Shown: positions 1-9,491, counted from the first letter of the stretch. The stretch: 64,000 bases of DNA from Burkholderia contaminans (GCF_029633825.1 NZ_CP090640.1:2418001-2482000), one strand, 5' to 3'. Translations and numbers: made by a program. The notes: generated by a model from the sequence alone, not told the origin.

Positions 1-1
1 C

Positions 2-868
2 GGCCAGTGGGGCAGCCGGTTCGGACTGAAAGGCGGCGAGGACATCGGCGGCGGGCAGAAGATCGAGTTCGCGCTGGAGAACGGCTTCAACCCGAACGAC
101 GGTTCGCTCGCGAGTTCCGGCCGCCTGTTCAATCGGCAGGCGTGGGTCGGTATCGCGGGGCAGTGGGGCAAGGTGCGCGCGGGCCGCCAGAATTCTCCGC
201 TGTTCAACGACCAGGGCGGCCAGGATGCGTTCGGCGGCGTCACGCAGGCGTCCGGCATGGACAACCTGACCGTGTTCGCGTTCCGCACCAGCAACACGCT
301 GTCGTACCAGAGCCCGGAGATCGCGGGCTTCCAGGGCGGGCTGTACTTCGGGTTCGGCGATGCGGGCGGCGTGCGCTCGGCAGGCTCCAGCCAGCAGTTC
401 GACCTGACTTACGAACACGGGCCGTTCGGCGCGTTCGTCGCGGGCCAGTGGCTGAAGAACGCGACGGCGACCACCACCGATCGCACGATCATGGCCGGCG
501 CGTCGTACGCGATCGGCAAGGCCACCGTGTACGGCGGCTTCTCCGCGGTGAAGTGGGCCGATCTCGGCATCGACTCGCGCGTGTACGGGCTGTCGGTCAA
601 ATACCAGTTCAATCCGGCGAACTACGTGGCGCTCGGCTACGCGTATCTGCACGACCAGTCGTCGCAGGGCAACCATGCGGACCAGCTCGGGCTGATGTAC
701 GAGTACGACCTGTCGAAGCGCACGAGCTTCTACGGAGCGCTGTCCTACCTGCGCAACCGCAAGCAGGCCGGCTATACGCTCGCCGGTGCGGCGAACCCGG
801 GGCTGCCGCTCGCGTACCCGGGGGCGAATGCACGCGGCGTGCAGCTCGGCGTCGTGCATCGGTTCTGA
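2..868 (+). CDS. Outer-membrane porin (OmpC-type), 5' truncated by window edge
   Basis: A Gram-negative trimeric general porin for passive diffusion across the outer membrane. The reading frame is open from base 2, so the signal peptide and first strands lie outside the window. What is visible is typical: alternating amphipathic strands, the motif KVRAGRQNSPLF near the constriction-loop start, many Gly/Tyr/Asn turns, and a C-terminal strand ending VVHRF with the terminal Phe needed for BAM recognition. It ends 60 bp before the stop of a convergent LysR gene. The family is highly paralogous in Burkholderia, so the exact porin cannot be named. Confidence 0.93.
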   Translation, partial: GQWGSRFGLKGGEDIGGGQKIEFALENGFNPNDGSLASSGRLFNRQAWVGIAGQWGKVRAGRQNSPLFNDQGGQDAFGGVTQASGMDNLTVFAFRTSNTLSYQSPEIAGFQGGLYFGFGDAGGVRSAGSSQQFDLTYEHGPFGAFVAGQWLKNATATTTDRTIMAGASYAIGKATVYGGFSAVKWADLGIDSRVYGLSVKYQFNPANYVALGYAYLHDQSSQGNHADQLGLMYEYDLSKRTSFYGALSYLRNRKQAGYTLAGAANPGLPLAYPGANARGVQLGVVHRF

Positions 869-928
869 TGCAGCCGGCGCGCCGGGCCGTGTGCGCCCGG
901 CGCTTGCCGCGGGGGGCGCATCGCGCCG

Positions 929-1885
929 TTATTTCCCCAGCCGCTCGGCGAGCGAATGGCGCTGCATGCAGCGCTCCATTGCGTCGAGAAACGCGTGCTC
1001 GGCCGCGTTCATCTTGCGATCGCGATGCCACAGCAGGAACACGTCGACGTCGACGAGCCCGTCGTCGGGCGGCAGCCGCCACAGCCGCTGCTGCGCGATG
1101 TCGTCGCGCACGATGTGCTCGGGCAGGCAGCCGATCCCGTAGCCGGCGAAGATCAGCCGCCGCACTTCCTCGAGGCTCGGCGACGACGCGACGATGCGCC
1201 CCGTGAAGCCCTTCTGGTCGCGAAACACGGTGAGCGGCGACAGGCTGTCGCCGATCTGGTCGCTCGTGAACGACACGAAATTCTCGGCGAGCAGATCGTC
1301 CATCCGCAGTTGCGTCTGCCCGAAGAGCCTGTGATGGCGGCCACAGTAGATCGCATAGCGCTGGCGCAGGAAGCAGCGCATCTCCAGCTTGTCGTGCGGC
1401 GTGCGGCACAGGCCGAGCCCCGCCGTGGCCGTCTTCTGCAGCAGCGAAGACAGGATGTCCGACGAGCGCATCACCTCGATCTGCAGGTCGATGCGCGGAT
1501 ACGCGCGATGGAAGTCCGCGAGGAATTCGTCATAGACGGGCGACTCGATGCGGCTCACCGTCAGCAGCCGGATCGAACCGGTCAGGTCGGCGGTGCTGTC
1601 GTCGATTTCGGTTTCGAGGCGCGAGATGCCGCCGTAGATGTCGCTCGCGATCCGGTAGACGGCTTCGCCGGCCGGCGTCGGCGCGAAGTGCGTGCCGCGC
1701 CGTTCGATCAGCTTGCGCTCGAGCGTGTCCTCGAGCCGCCGCAATGCCTGGCTCACGGCCGGCTGCGTCACGTGCAGGCGCGCGGCCGCGCGGCTCACGC
1801 TGCGCTCCTGGATGATCACCAGATACGTGCGCAGCAGGTTCCAGTCGAGTCGGTCGTTCAGGAACGGGGCGAGGTCGGGGCGCAT
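929..1885 (-). CDS. LysR-family transcriptional regulator
   Basis: A 318-residue LysR-type regulator with an N-terminal winged helix-turn-helix (about residues 16-75, containing SVSRAAARLHVTQPAVSQAL) and a C-terminal periplasmic-binding-like effector domain. The ATG at 1885 is preceded by GGAGA and gives the usual family length; the frame stays open upstream but has no better start. It is divergent from the transporter/amidohydrolase/deacetylase operon starting at 2075 and shares with it a 189-bp gap holding an inverted repeat (1915-1962), so it most likely controls that operon and itself. Its effector is unknown; a nitrogenous ligand is inferred from the neighbours. Confidence 0.9.
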   Translation of the reverse strand: MRPDLAPFLNDRLDWNLLRTYLVIIQERSVSRAAARLHVTQPAVSQALRRLEDTLERKLIERRGTHFAPTPAGEAVYRIASDIYGGISRLETEIDDSTADLTGSIRLLTVSRIESPVYDEFLADFHRAYPRIDLQIEVMRSSDILSSLLQKTATAGLGLCRTPHDKLEMRCFLRQRYAIYCGRHHRLFGQTQLRMDDLLAENFVSFTSDQIGDSLSPLTVFRDQKGFTGRIVASSPSLEEVRRLIFAGYGIGCLPEHIVRDDIAQQRLWRLPPDDGLVDVDVFLLWHRDRKMNAAEHAFLDAMERCMQRHSLAERLGK

Positions 1886-1914
1886 CGGGTCTCCGGGCGG
1901 GGCATCGTCAATGA

Positions 1915-1962
1915 CATTAGTTGAATTTATACAGCGAATAATAACTTGAAATTTGACTAATG
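1915..1962. promoter_or_regulatory. LysR operator candidate: 14-bp imperfect inverted repeat
   Basis: The left arm CATTAGTTGAATTT (1915-1928) and the right arm AAATTTGACTAATG (1949-1962) are complementary at 12 of 14 positions, separated by 20 nt. The repeat lies in an AT-rich patch 29 bp from the LysR start, and its right arm overlaps the -35 box of the divergent operon promoter. That is the usual geometry for a LysR activator or autorepressor site. Binding is inferred. Confidence 0.6.
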
Positions 1963-1981
1963 ATTTGCGGTCGCCGATAAA
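1953..1981 (+). promoter_or_regulatory. Sigma70 promoter of the transporter-amidohydrolase operon
   Basis: TTGACT (1953-1958), a 17-nt spacer and GATAAA (1976-1981). Transcription would begin near 1988, about 87 nt upstream of the transporter ATG. This makes the Shine-Dalgarno-like AAGGAGG at 1980 untranscribed and so argues against a GTG start at 1988. Confidence 0.6.
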
Positions 1982-2074
1982 GGAGGGGTGCCGCAGCGTG
2001 CGGCGCAACGCCGCGACAGACGGCCGTCACACGACATTGCGCGCCGCCTGCCGCGGCGCGCGTCAGGAGCCCGC

Positions 2075-3385
2075 ATGACCCAGTCCCTTCCTTCCGCCCG
2101 TCAGCCGGGGCGCGCCGCGACGGCCGCGTTCATCGGCACGATGATCGAGTGGTACGACTTCTACATCTACGCGACCGCCGCCGCGCTCGTATTCGGCGAA
2201 CTCTATTTCCCGTCGCATGACCGCTTCGTCAGCACGATGGCGTCGTTCGCGACGTTCGCGGTCGGCTTCTTCGCGCGGCCGCTCGGCGGCGTGATCTTCG
2301 GCCATCTTGGAGACCGCATCGGCCGCAAGAAGGCGCTGATGACGACGCTGATGATGATGGGCGTCGCGACCGTCTGCGTCGGGCTGCTGCCCGATTATTC
2401 GAAGGTCGGCATGCTCGCGCCGGTGCTGCTCGTCGCATTGCGCGTCGTGCAGGGGATCGCGGTCGGCGGCGAATGGGGCGGCGCGGTGCTGATGGCGGGC
2501 GAGCATGCGCCGCAGGGGCGCCGCACGTTCTTCGCGTCGTTCGCGCAGCTCGGCAGCCCGGCCGGGCTGATCCTGTCGCTGATCGCGTTTCGCGCGGTCA
2601 CGTCGATGGACAAGGCCGACTTCCTCGCATGGGGCTGGCGCCTGCCGTTCCTCGCGAGTTCGGTGCTGCTCGTGGTCGGCATCCTGATCCGGCTCGGCGT
2701 GAACGAATCGCCGGAATTCGCGCGCGTGAAGGAAACCAACCGCACGGTGAAGCTGCCGGTCGCGGAAGTGTTCCGCTCCGCGTCGGGGCTCGTGGCGCTC
2801 TGCATCGGCGCGAACACGATCGGTATCGCGGGCGTCTATTTCACGAACACGTTCATGATCGCGTACACGACGCAGTACGTCGGCGTCTCGCGCTCGCTGA
2901 TCCTCGACAGCCTGTTCGCGGTCGCGATCATCCAGTTCATCGCGCAACCGATCGCCGCGTGGATCGCCGAGCGCATCGGCGGCGCACGCTTCCTGAAGCT
3001 CGCGGCGCTGCTCGCGATGCTGTCGCCGTATCCGATGTTCATGCTCGTGCAGGGCGGCACGTCCGCGTCGCTGATCGCGGGCATCGCGCTCGCGGTGGTC
3101 TGCATGGCGGGCTTCTATTCGGTGATCGCGGGTTTCGTGAGCGATGTGTTTCCCGCGCACGTGCGCTATTCGGCGATCTCGCTCGCCTACCAGATCTGCG
3201 GCGCGATCGCGGGCGGCCTGACGCCGCTCGTCGGCACGTGGCTCGCGCATCGCTTCGCGGGCCAGTGGTGGCCGCTCGCGGTGTTCTACACGTGTCTCGC
3301 CGGCATCTCGCTGCTGTGCATCGTCGCACTCGACGCGCGCCGCGCGGCACGGCCGGCCGCCGCCGAAGCGCTCGGCTCGCAGTGA
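2075..3385 (+). CDS. MFS transporter, metabolite:H+ symporter (MHS) family
   Basis: A 436-residue inner-membrane secondary transporter with about 12 predicted membrane segments. Family marks are the MIEWYDFYIYATAAAL opening of TM1, the loop 2-3 signature GHLGDRIGRKKAL, and the VGGEWGGAVLM motif in TM5, all typical of the shikimate/alpha-ketoglutarate/proline MHS group. The ATG at 2075 has CAGGAG 5 nt upstream. It is first in a three-gene operon, 31 bp before an M20 amidohydrolase and then a polyamine-type deacetylase. The substrate is therefore probably an organic acid or N-acyl/N-carbamoyl compound that the hydrolase uses; this is inference from context. Confidence 0.92.
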   Translation: MTQSLPSARQPGRAATAAFIGTMIEWYDFYIYATAAALVFGELYFPSHDRFVSTMASFATFAVGFFARPLGGVIFGHLGDRIGRKKALMTTLMMMGVATVCVGLLPDYSKVGMLAPVLLVALRVVQGIAVGGEWGGAVLMAGEHAPQGRRTFFASFAQLGSPAGLILSLIAFRAVTSMDKADFLAWGWRLPFLASSVLLVVGILIRLGVNESPEFARVKETNRTVKLPVAEVFRSASGLVALCIGANTIGIAGVYFTNTFMIAYTTQYVGVSRSLILDSLFAVAIIQFIAQPIAAWIAERIGGARFLKLAALLAMLSPYPMFMLVQGGTSASLIAGIALAVVCMAGFYSVIAGFVSDVFPAHVRYSAISLAYQICGAIAGGLTPLVGTWLAHRFAGQWWPLAVFYTCLAGISLLCIVALDARRAARPAAAEALGSQ

Positions 3386-3416
3386 ACCTCAACGAACGAA
3401 TTCATCCGGAGTGCAC

Positions 3417-4688
3417 ATGAAAGACCTGCTGGAAATCGACGGCGCCCGTTTGTGGCAGAGCCTGGAGGACATGGCGCGCGTCGGCGCGACGCCGCGCGGC
3501 GGCGTGCGGCGCCTCGCGCTCACCGACGACGATCGTCGCGGGCGTGACCTGTTTGCGCAGTGGTGCCGCGACGCGGGGATGACGGTGAGCGTCGACGCCG
3601 TCGGCAACCTGTTCGCGCGGCGCGACGGCACCGATGCGCAGGCAGCTCCCGTGCTGATCGGCAGCCATCTCGACACGCAGCCCGAAGGCGGCCGCTTCGA
3701 TGGCGTCTATGGCGTGCTCGCCGCGCTCGAACTCGTGCGCACGCTGAACGACGCAGGCATCGCGACCGACAAGCCGCTGGAAATCGTGTCCTGGACCAAC
3801 GAGGAGGGCGCGCGCTTCGCGCCGGCCATGCTCGGCTCGGCCGTCTTCACGGGCGCATTGCCGCTCGACGAAGCGCTCGCGAAGCAGGACGCCGACGGTA
3901 TCACGCTCGGCGCGGCGCTGGACGCCTGCGGCTATCGCGGCACGCGTGCGACAGGCGGCGCGGTCGATGCGTATTTCGAAGCGCATATCGAACAGGGCCC
4001 CGTGCTCGAGGCGAACGGCACGACGATCGGCGTCGTCACGGGCGGGCAGGCGATCCGCTGGCTCGACGTGACGGTGACGGGCGTGGCCGCGCATGCGGGC
4101 ACGACGCCGATGCCGTATCGCAAGGACGCGTATTTCGCAAGCGCGCAGATGGCGCTCGAACTCGAACGGATCGTCGCCGGTCATGCACCGCGCGGGCTCG
4201 CGACGATCGGTCAGGTCGGCATTCGCAATGCGTCGCGCAACACCATTGCCGGCGAGGTGACGTTCACGGTCGACCTTCGCCATCACGACGATGCGCAAGT
4301 CGACGCGATGGAGCGCGAGTTGCGCGATGCGTGCACACGTGTCGCCACTGCGCGCGGCGTGCAGGTGGCGATGCAAACGTGCTGGCGCAGCCCGGCGACG
4401 CCGTTCGATCGCGACTGCGTCGAACAGGTCGCGCAGGCGGCCGCCGCGTTCGGCTATACGAACGAGCGGATCGTCAGCGGCGCCGGGCACGACGCGATCC
4501 TGCTTGCGCGTCGCGTGCCGACCGCGATGGTGTTCATCCCGTGCGTCGACGGCCTGTCGCACAACGAGGCCGAGGATGCGCTGCCGGATGACGTGACGCG
4601 CGGCACGAACGTGCTGCTTCATGCGGTGCTCGCGCGTGCGGGTGTTGCATCGGGCGTTGCGGTGGCGGCCGCCACGCAGGACGCATGA
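3417..4688 (+). CDS. M20-family Zn amidohydrolase (N-carbamoyl-amino-acid hydrolase / allantoate amidohydrolase type)
   Basis: A 423-residue cytosolic binuclear metallohydrolase of the HyuC/AmaB/AllC group. Metal and catalytic motifs are all present: GSHLDTQPEGGRFDG (His and Asp ligands), WTNEEGARF (catalytic and ligand Glu), EAHIEQGP, and GAGHDA near the C-terminus. The lid-domain HAGTTPMPYRKDA motif is also intact. The ATG at 3417 follows CCGGAG; a GTG at 3411 overlaps that Shine-Dalgarno sequence and is less likely. It sits between the transporter and the deacetylase, so it probably releases an amino acid or ureido product from the imported compound. Exact substrate is not decidable from sequence. 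Confidence 0.9.
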   Translation: MKDLLEIDGARLWQSLEDMARVGATPRGGVRRLALTDDDRRGRDLFAQWCRDAGMTVSVDAVGNLFARRDGTDAQAAPVLIGSHLDTQPEGGRFDGVYGVLAALELVRTLNDAGIATDKPLEIVSWTNEEGARFAPAMLGSAVFTGALPLDEALAKQDADGITLGAALDACGYRGTRATGGAVDAYFEAHIEQGPVLEANGTTIGVVTGGQAIRWLDVTVTGVAAHAGTTPMPYRKDAYFASAQMALELERIVAGHAPRGLATIGQVGIRNASRNTIAGEVTFTVDLRHHDDAQVDAMERELRDACTRVATARGVQVAMQTCWRSPATPFDRDCVEQVAQAAAAFGYTNERIVSGAGHDAILLARRVPTAMVFIPCVDGLSHNEAEDALPDDVTRGTNVLLHAVLARAGVASGVAVAAATQDA

Positions 4689-4737
4689 CGCGGCGAACCG
4701 GCAAGCCGGCAAATCGAAACACCGACGAGGGCGAACG

Positions 4738-5760
4738 ATGAAAACCTATTTCCATCCCGAACAGCTGCTGCACCATCCGCGCAGCTACCTGTCGCGCGGC
4801 CAGATGCGTGAGCCGCAGGAAGTGCCCGAGCGCGCGGCGCGGCTCGTCGCCGCCGTCCGGTCGCTCGACTTCGACGTGCGCGAGCCGGCCGACCGCGGCA
4901 CCGCGCCGATCGCGGCCGTGCACGACATGAACTACCTGCGCTTCCTGGAGGAAGCGCATCGCGACTGGAAGCAGATGCCAGACGACTGGGGCGACGAAGT
5001 GATGTCGAACGTGTTCGTGCGCGACCCGAACCCGCTGCGCGGCGTGCTCGCGAAAGCCGCGCGCTACCTCGCCGACGGCAGTTGTCCGGTCGGTGCGAAC
5101 ACGTGGCGCGCTGCGTACTGGTCCGCGCAGGGCGCGCTGGCGGCCGCGGCCGACGTCAACGACGGCGCACGCGAGGCCTACGCGCTGTGCCGGCCGCCCG
5201 GCCATCACGCACGCCGCGACGGGGCCGGCGGCTTCTGCTACCTGAACAATGCGGCGATCGCCGCGCAGTCGCTGCTCGGCCGCCATCGCCGGGTCGCGAT
5301 CCTCGACACCGACATGCATCACGGGCAGGGCGTGCAGGAGATCTTCTACGGCCGCGACGACGTGCTTTACGTGTCGATCCACGGCGACCCGACCAACTTC
5401 TACCCGGTCGTCGCGGGCTATGAGGAAGAGACGGGCACCGGGGCCGGCGACGGTTTCAACCTCAACCTGCCGATGCCGCACGGCGCGCCGGAGTCGGCGT
5501 TCTTCGCGCGCCTCGACGACGCGCTGCGCGCGCTGGCGCGGTTCCAGCCCGATGCGCTCGTGCTCGCGCTCGGCTTCGATATCTACAAGGACGATCCGCA
5601 ATCGCAGGTGGCCGTCACGACCGACGGCTTCGGGCGGCTCGGCGGCGCGATCGGCGCACTCGGGCTGCCGACGGTGATCGTGCAGGAAGGCGGCTATCAC
5701 CTCGACAGCCTCGATGCGAATGCGCGTGCGTTTTTCGGCGGGTTCGCCGCCGCGCGCTGA
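4738..5760 (+). CDS. Histone-deacetylase-family protein, acetylpolyamine amidohydrolase type
   Basis: A 340-residue member of the arginase/deacetylase fold. The Zn-dependent active site is complete: RPPGHHARRDGAGGFCY (catalytic His pair), DTDMHHGQG (Asp and His ligands) and the final QEGGYH loop. Bacterial homologues with the long GQMREPQEVPERA insertion near residue 22 act on acetylated polyamines (acetylputrescine, acetylcadaverine) rather than on protein. Starts 49 bp after the M20 hydrolase, so it is probably co-transcribed. Together the operon looks built to import and de-blocking-hydrolyse amide-capped nitrogen compounds. Confidence 0.88.
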   Translation: MKTYFHPEQLLHHPRSYLSRGQMREPQEVPERAARLVAAVRSLDFDVREPADRGTAPIAAVHDMNYLRFLEEAHRDWKQMPDDWGDEVMSNVFVRDPNPLRGVLAKAARYLADGSCPVGANTWRAAYWSAQGALAAAADVNDGAREAYALCRPPGHHARRDGAGGFCYLNNAAIAAQSLLGRHRRVAILDTDMHHGQGVQEIFYGRDDVLYVSIHGDPTNFYPVVAGYEEETGTGAGDGFNLNLPMPHGAPESAFFARLDDALRALARFQPDALVLALGFDIYKDDPQSQVAVTTDGFGRLGGAIGALGLPTVIVQEGGYHLDSLDANARAFFGGFAAAR

Positions 5761-5864
5761 CCGGCGCGGCGGGGCACGGCCACGTGCGTGCGGGTTCAGG
5801 TTTTCCGCCCGCCCGCCGATAATTCGCGCATATGCTGAATGGATGCACGAAGGAGAGCCGCACG

Positions 5865-6161
5865 ATGACAGCCGACCCAATCAGACGCGGTGCGATCTCG
5901 ATCGCGATCGCGCTGGCCGCGCCCGGCGTAGGGTCCGTCGCGAACGCGACGGAGCCCTCGATTCCGCTGCGCGTCAGTCTCACCATTCCGGAAACCTGCA
6001 CGATCGGCACCGGCGCGCTGCAGGGCGCTGCCGATGCCGGCATCCCGAGTGTCAGTTGCGCGCACGGCACGCCGTTCATGCTCAGCCACGCGCCGCTGCC
6101 CGATGCACGGTCGGCGTCGCGCGGGGCGGGCGCGCCGTCCGCATGGACCGTCATGTTTTGA
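5865..6161 (+). CDS. Small secreted protein resembling the N-terminal half of an SCPU (spore-coat-U/Csu pilin) domain
   Basis: 98 residues from an ATG preceded by AGGAGAG. Residues 1-35 form a signal peptide ending near VANAT. The mature start IPLRVSLTIPETCTIGTG matches the first two strands and the first conserved Cys of SCPU domains, and PSVSCAHGTPFML matches the next Cys strand. The protein then lacks the middle of the fold and ends in AWTVMF, like the final strand of a pilin. It is convergent with the Csu-like operon, 48 bp from its last gene. It may be a decayed pilin or a minimal subunit; function is unknown. Confidence 0.6.
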   Translation: MTADPIRRGAISIAIALAAPGVGSVANATEPSIPLRVSLTIPETCTIGTGALQGAADAGIPSVSCAHGTPFMLSHAPLPDARSASRGAGAPSAWTVMF

Positions 6162-6208
6162 GCGGGCGGCGCGGCGCGTGCGCTCGTGCCCGCTGGTACT
6201 GCTGAACG

Positions 6209-7171
6209 CTAGAAGCTGATCGTCGCGGTGATCGTGTCGCTGTAGTTGCCGGGCGCGGGCGTGGTTTGCGCCGGCACCGCGCCGTACACGGTCACGACCT
6301 GCGACGTGCCCGTGCCGACACCCGTGACCGTCGAACTGCCGCCCGTGCCGTCGCCCCACGCGATCGAGCGCGCGGCGTCCGTGTAAAGCCCGTAGCCGAT
6401 CGCGCCGCCGCCGCCGCTGCGCTGCATCTGGCGCGCCGTCACGCTGCCGCTGCTGCCGCCGTTCAGCGCGATCTGCCATGCGTCGCCGTTGGTGCACTGC
6501 GCGGTGATCGAACCGCTCGCCGTGAGCGAGCCCGACAGCAGGCTCGCGGTGCCGAAGCTCACATTGGTCGCGCTGATGTTGCAGTTGTTGACGACGTTCG
6601 CCGTCGCGCTGAACGGGAAGGTGCCGTTCGATGTCGTCAGCGTCGCGCAGGTCGGCGCACCGAGCAGGTAGAACCCGGTGTTGATCGATGTCGTGTTGCC
6701 GCCGAACGTCTGCGAGTAAATGGTGGTGCTGTTGCCGGTCGTCGGAACGGTCGGCTGGTTCCCGGTGATCTGTCCGTACACGGTGACCGTCGCGGACGCG
6801 CTCGTGCCGAGCGCGGGCTTGACCAGCGTGACGGATGCCGGTGTCGTGCCGGAATACACCGAGCCCCACGCGACCGAATGCCCGCCGTCCAGATAGAGGT
6901 CGTATTGCATCGCGTTGCTGCCGTTGACGAGGCTGCGCGGGCTCGTGCCGCCGAGGTTCAGGCACACGAGCACGTTTGGCGTCAGCGAGACGGTCGACCA
7001 CGTGCAGGTGACGCTGACCGTGCCGGTCGCGGCGACCGGCGCGTTCGAGATCGGGCTGACCGAGCCGAAGCTCACGTTCGATGCGGTCGCCGTGCAGCTT
7101 TCGGCCTGTGCGTGACGGGGCGAGCCGCACCACGCGATGAAGGCGACGAGGACCAGCAGCGCGATCTTCAC
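6209..7171 (-). CDS. Two-domain SCPU protein, probable pilus tip subunit (CsuE-like)
   Basis: 320 residues with a signal peptide ending near PRHAQA, then two tandem SCPU domains (about residues 24-175 and 178-320). Each opens with a CT/CN...ASNVSFG-type strand and ends with a TVTVYG / TITATISF strand; each has paired cysteines. In Csu-type archaic chaperone-usher pili the two-domain protein is the tip adhesin, with the second domain as the pilin-like part. The start is the GTG at 7171, overlapping the usher stop TGA (7168-7170) in a translation-coupled junction; a TTG at 7186 is less likely. Last gene of the operon. Confidence 0.87.
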   Translation of the reverse strand: MKIALLVLVAFIAWCGSPRHAQAESCTATASNVSFGSVSPISNAPVAATGTVSVTCTWSTVSLTPNVLVCLNLGGTSPRSLVNGSNAMQYDLYLDGGHSVAWGSVYSGTTPASVTLVKPALGTSASATVTVYGQITGNQPTVPTTGNSTTIYSQTFGGNTTSINTGFYLLGAPTCATLTTSNGTFPFSATANVVNNCNISATNVSFGTASLLSGSLTASGSITAQCTNGDAWQIALNGGSSGSVTARQMQRSGGGGAIGYGLYTDAARSIAWGDGTGGSSTVTGVGTGTSQVVTVYGAVPAQTTPAPGNYSDTITATISF

Positions 7172-9491
7172 GGTGTCGTCCGGCAAGTGACGGGCCCGAT
7201 GGTCGGCAGCGTGCCGTTGCCGGGCGCGGTGAACGCGAATGCCGCGACACAGTGCTGCGTGCCGTAGTCGATCGCGAGGTGGTTGTCGTCCTTCAATCCG
7301 TCGATGAACGTGAGCCCGTCGTAGCCGACGATCGTATCCGCGCCGCTTTCGGCGTGATGCACGCGCGCTCCGGCCGGCAGCGCGCGGCCGGTATCGTCAT
7401 GCAGGATCACCGATGCCGCGCGATAGCGTGACACGCCGAAATGCGTGAATACGCCCGATTGCGCCTGCGGCACGACCGTCATCGACGTGCGGGCGATCCG
7501 CGCATCGGCGGGCAGCTTCATCGCATCGATCGCGATCCGGTTGTTCTGGTACGCATTCAGGTCGGGCACAAGCAGGTGCCCGGCACGATCGGTCGTGCCG
7601 ATCACGCGGTTTTCGTGCAGCACCGGGATGCCCGCGACGCCGTCGGTCGACACGAGCGCGAAGCCGTCGGTGATGCGGCGCGACAACAGGAGGCTGCTGT
7701 CCATGAACACGAGCGCGCCGCTGACGTCGAGCGACGCGCCGGTCCGGCGATCGATGTTCTGCGTAGCCGCGATGACTTCGCCCGCATGACCGAGATAGCG
7801 GACTTGCGCCTGCCGGTACGGCACCGCGCCCGTGCCGCCGGCCTGTACGCCCCAGCCCCAGCCGCCGTCGTAGTCGGGCGGGCGGCTCGCGTCGACGGTG
7901 TAGTTCGACTGGCCGCGCTGGCGCCCGACGGTCGTGTTGATCGACGTGTTGCGACCGAGCCCGACGTTCAGCGACATGAACGCGCCGCTCGCGCCCTGCT
8001 GCGCGAAATCGCGGTACGCGCTCACGGTCAGCGACGCGAGATCGCCGAGGCCCAGCGTGTACGACACGGTGCCGATCCGCGCGCTCGGGCCTTGCGGCAT
8101 CCGGAAGCCGATGTAGCTGAGCGACAGTGTCTGGCGGTGGATGAAGGGCAGCGCGAGCGTCGCCTGGTCGGTTGCCGCCGGCACGGTGGCGCCGTCGCGC
8201 GAGGCGAGATCGCCGTAGCGGCCGAACGCGCGGATCGTCTGCGCGTTGATCGAGAAGCGCGGTTCGATCAACTGGTAGCCGGCGCTCACCTGCGTGCCCG
8301 GAAAGCGCCCGGCGCTGCCCGCGACCGCACCGCTCACGACGCCCGCGTAGCCGAGGCGCAGCAGCCCGCCGACGCCCGCGTTCACCACGCCGCCGGTTGC
8401 TTCCGCATGCCCTTCGACGGTCAGCGCGTTGCTGATCCCGCGCCGCAGCGAGCCGCTGACGGCCGGCCGCGCGTCGTAGTCGAACGACTGCAGCCCGTAA
8501 TTGCGCCGCAGGAAGCCGGCCTCGAACGAATAGCTCGACAGCCCGGCGGACAGCATCCGCGTATCGACGTAGAGCGGCACGGACGTCGCGACGGTGCGCC
8601 CGAGCGCGTCGCGCGTGATGACGGTGGCCTGGCCGGCGCCCGTGATGCCCGGCACGTCGTGAATGATGAACGGGCCGCTCGGCACGTTGCCGGTGTACTG
8701 GCGCACGTTGTTGATGTACAGGTCGACGGCCGACGGCACGGCTGCGGAGCCGGCGAGCGACGGGATCGGGAACGTCACGAGATCGGGGCGCAGCGCGAAA
8801 TTGCTGCGCCACTGGAAGCCGCCGAGGCGCACCGAGCGCGTCCACGCGAGCGACCCCGAGATCGTGTCGCCGATCTGCGTCGTGCTCGGCCGCGCCGGGT
8901 CCGAGCGGCTCCACGACGTATCGAAGCGCGTGTAACGCCGGCGGCCGTCATAGAAGGTCGCGACGCCCGTGGTGTCGAACACGCCGCCCGGATCGAAGTA
9001 GCGCACGTCGGTGTAGAGCGAGTACTGCCGGTCGCCGAGCGTCTGCGCGTACGCGTCGTAGTTGATCGCGAGCCCGCGCGACGCGCTGGCCGCCTGCGTG
9101 GGCGGCAATGCGCGGCTGTCGATCGCGTAGGGGCGGCGCAGCGTATCGGGCATCTGCAGTTCGACGCTCTGGCGTGCCGCGTCGTAGCGGTAGCGCAGGC
9201 CGGGAATCGTGTCGAGGTCGACCGTCGCCGCATCGGCGATGCCGAGCCGGTCGGTCGCGACGCCGATCGTATGCAGGTCTGCGCCGCTCGCCGACAGGTG
9301 GCCGTCGCGTTCGCGGAAGTGCGCGAGCAGCGTCGTGTTCTCACCGTTGACGCTGACTTCGAGGATCACGTCGTGTGTGCTGTCGGTCATCACGAGCGCC
9401 GAGGGTTCGTCCGCATGCGCGCAGCCGAACGCGAACAGGCCGCCGGCCACGACGGCCGCGACCGCGGTGCGCGGGGAGCGTCGCGGCGCAC
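7168..9491 (-). CDS. Fimbrial outer-membrane usher (CsuD-like); true start obscured
   Basis: A pilus assembly usher that forms the outer-membrane pore and accepts chaperone-pilin complexes. The mature protein (from DEPSALVMTD near 9408) shows the usher N-terminal domain, a 24-strand barrel region with a plug, and a C-terminal carboxypeptidase-like domain near VILHDDTGRALPAGA. The start is unclear. In the frame as given, the only ATG is at 9696, which would overlap the chaperone gene by 137 bp with Arg-rich nonsense; a GTG at 9450 gives too short a signal peptide. If one base is missing in the G-run at 9473-9476, a GTG at 9491 gives a good signal peptide (MRRDAPPRTAVAAVVAGG...). The coordinates follow that reading. 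Confidence 0.85.

Noticed and set aside
1988..2074. Upstream GTG start for the MHS transporter with AAGGAGG before it
   Set aside because: The best promoter starts transcription at about 1988, so that ribosome site would not be in the mRNA; the added N-terminus is Arg-rich and unlike the family.
2063..3250. Open antisense frame opposite the MHS transporter
   Set aside because: Low-complexity Arg/Asp/Glu/His translation without homology features.
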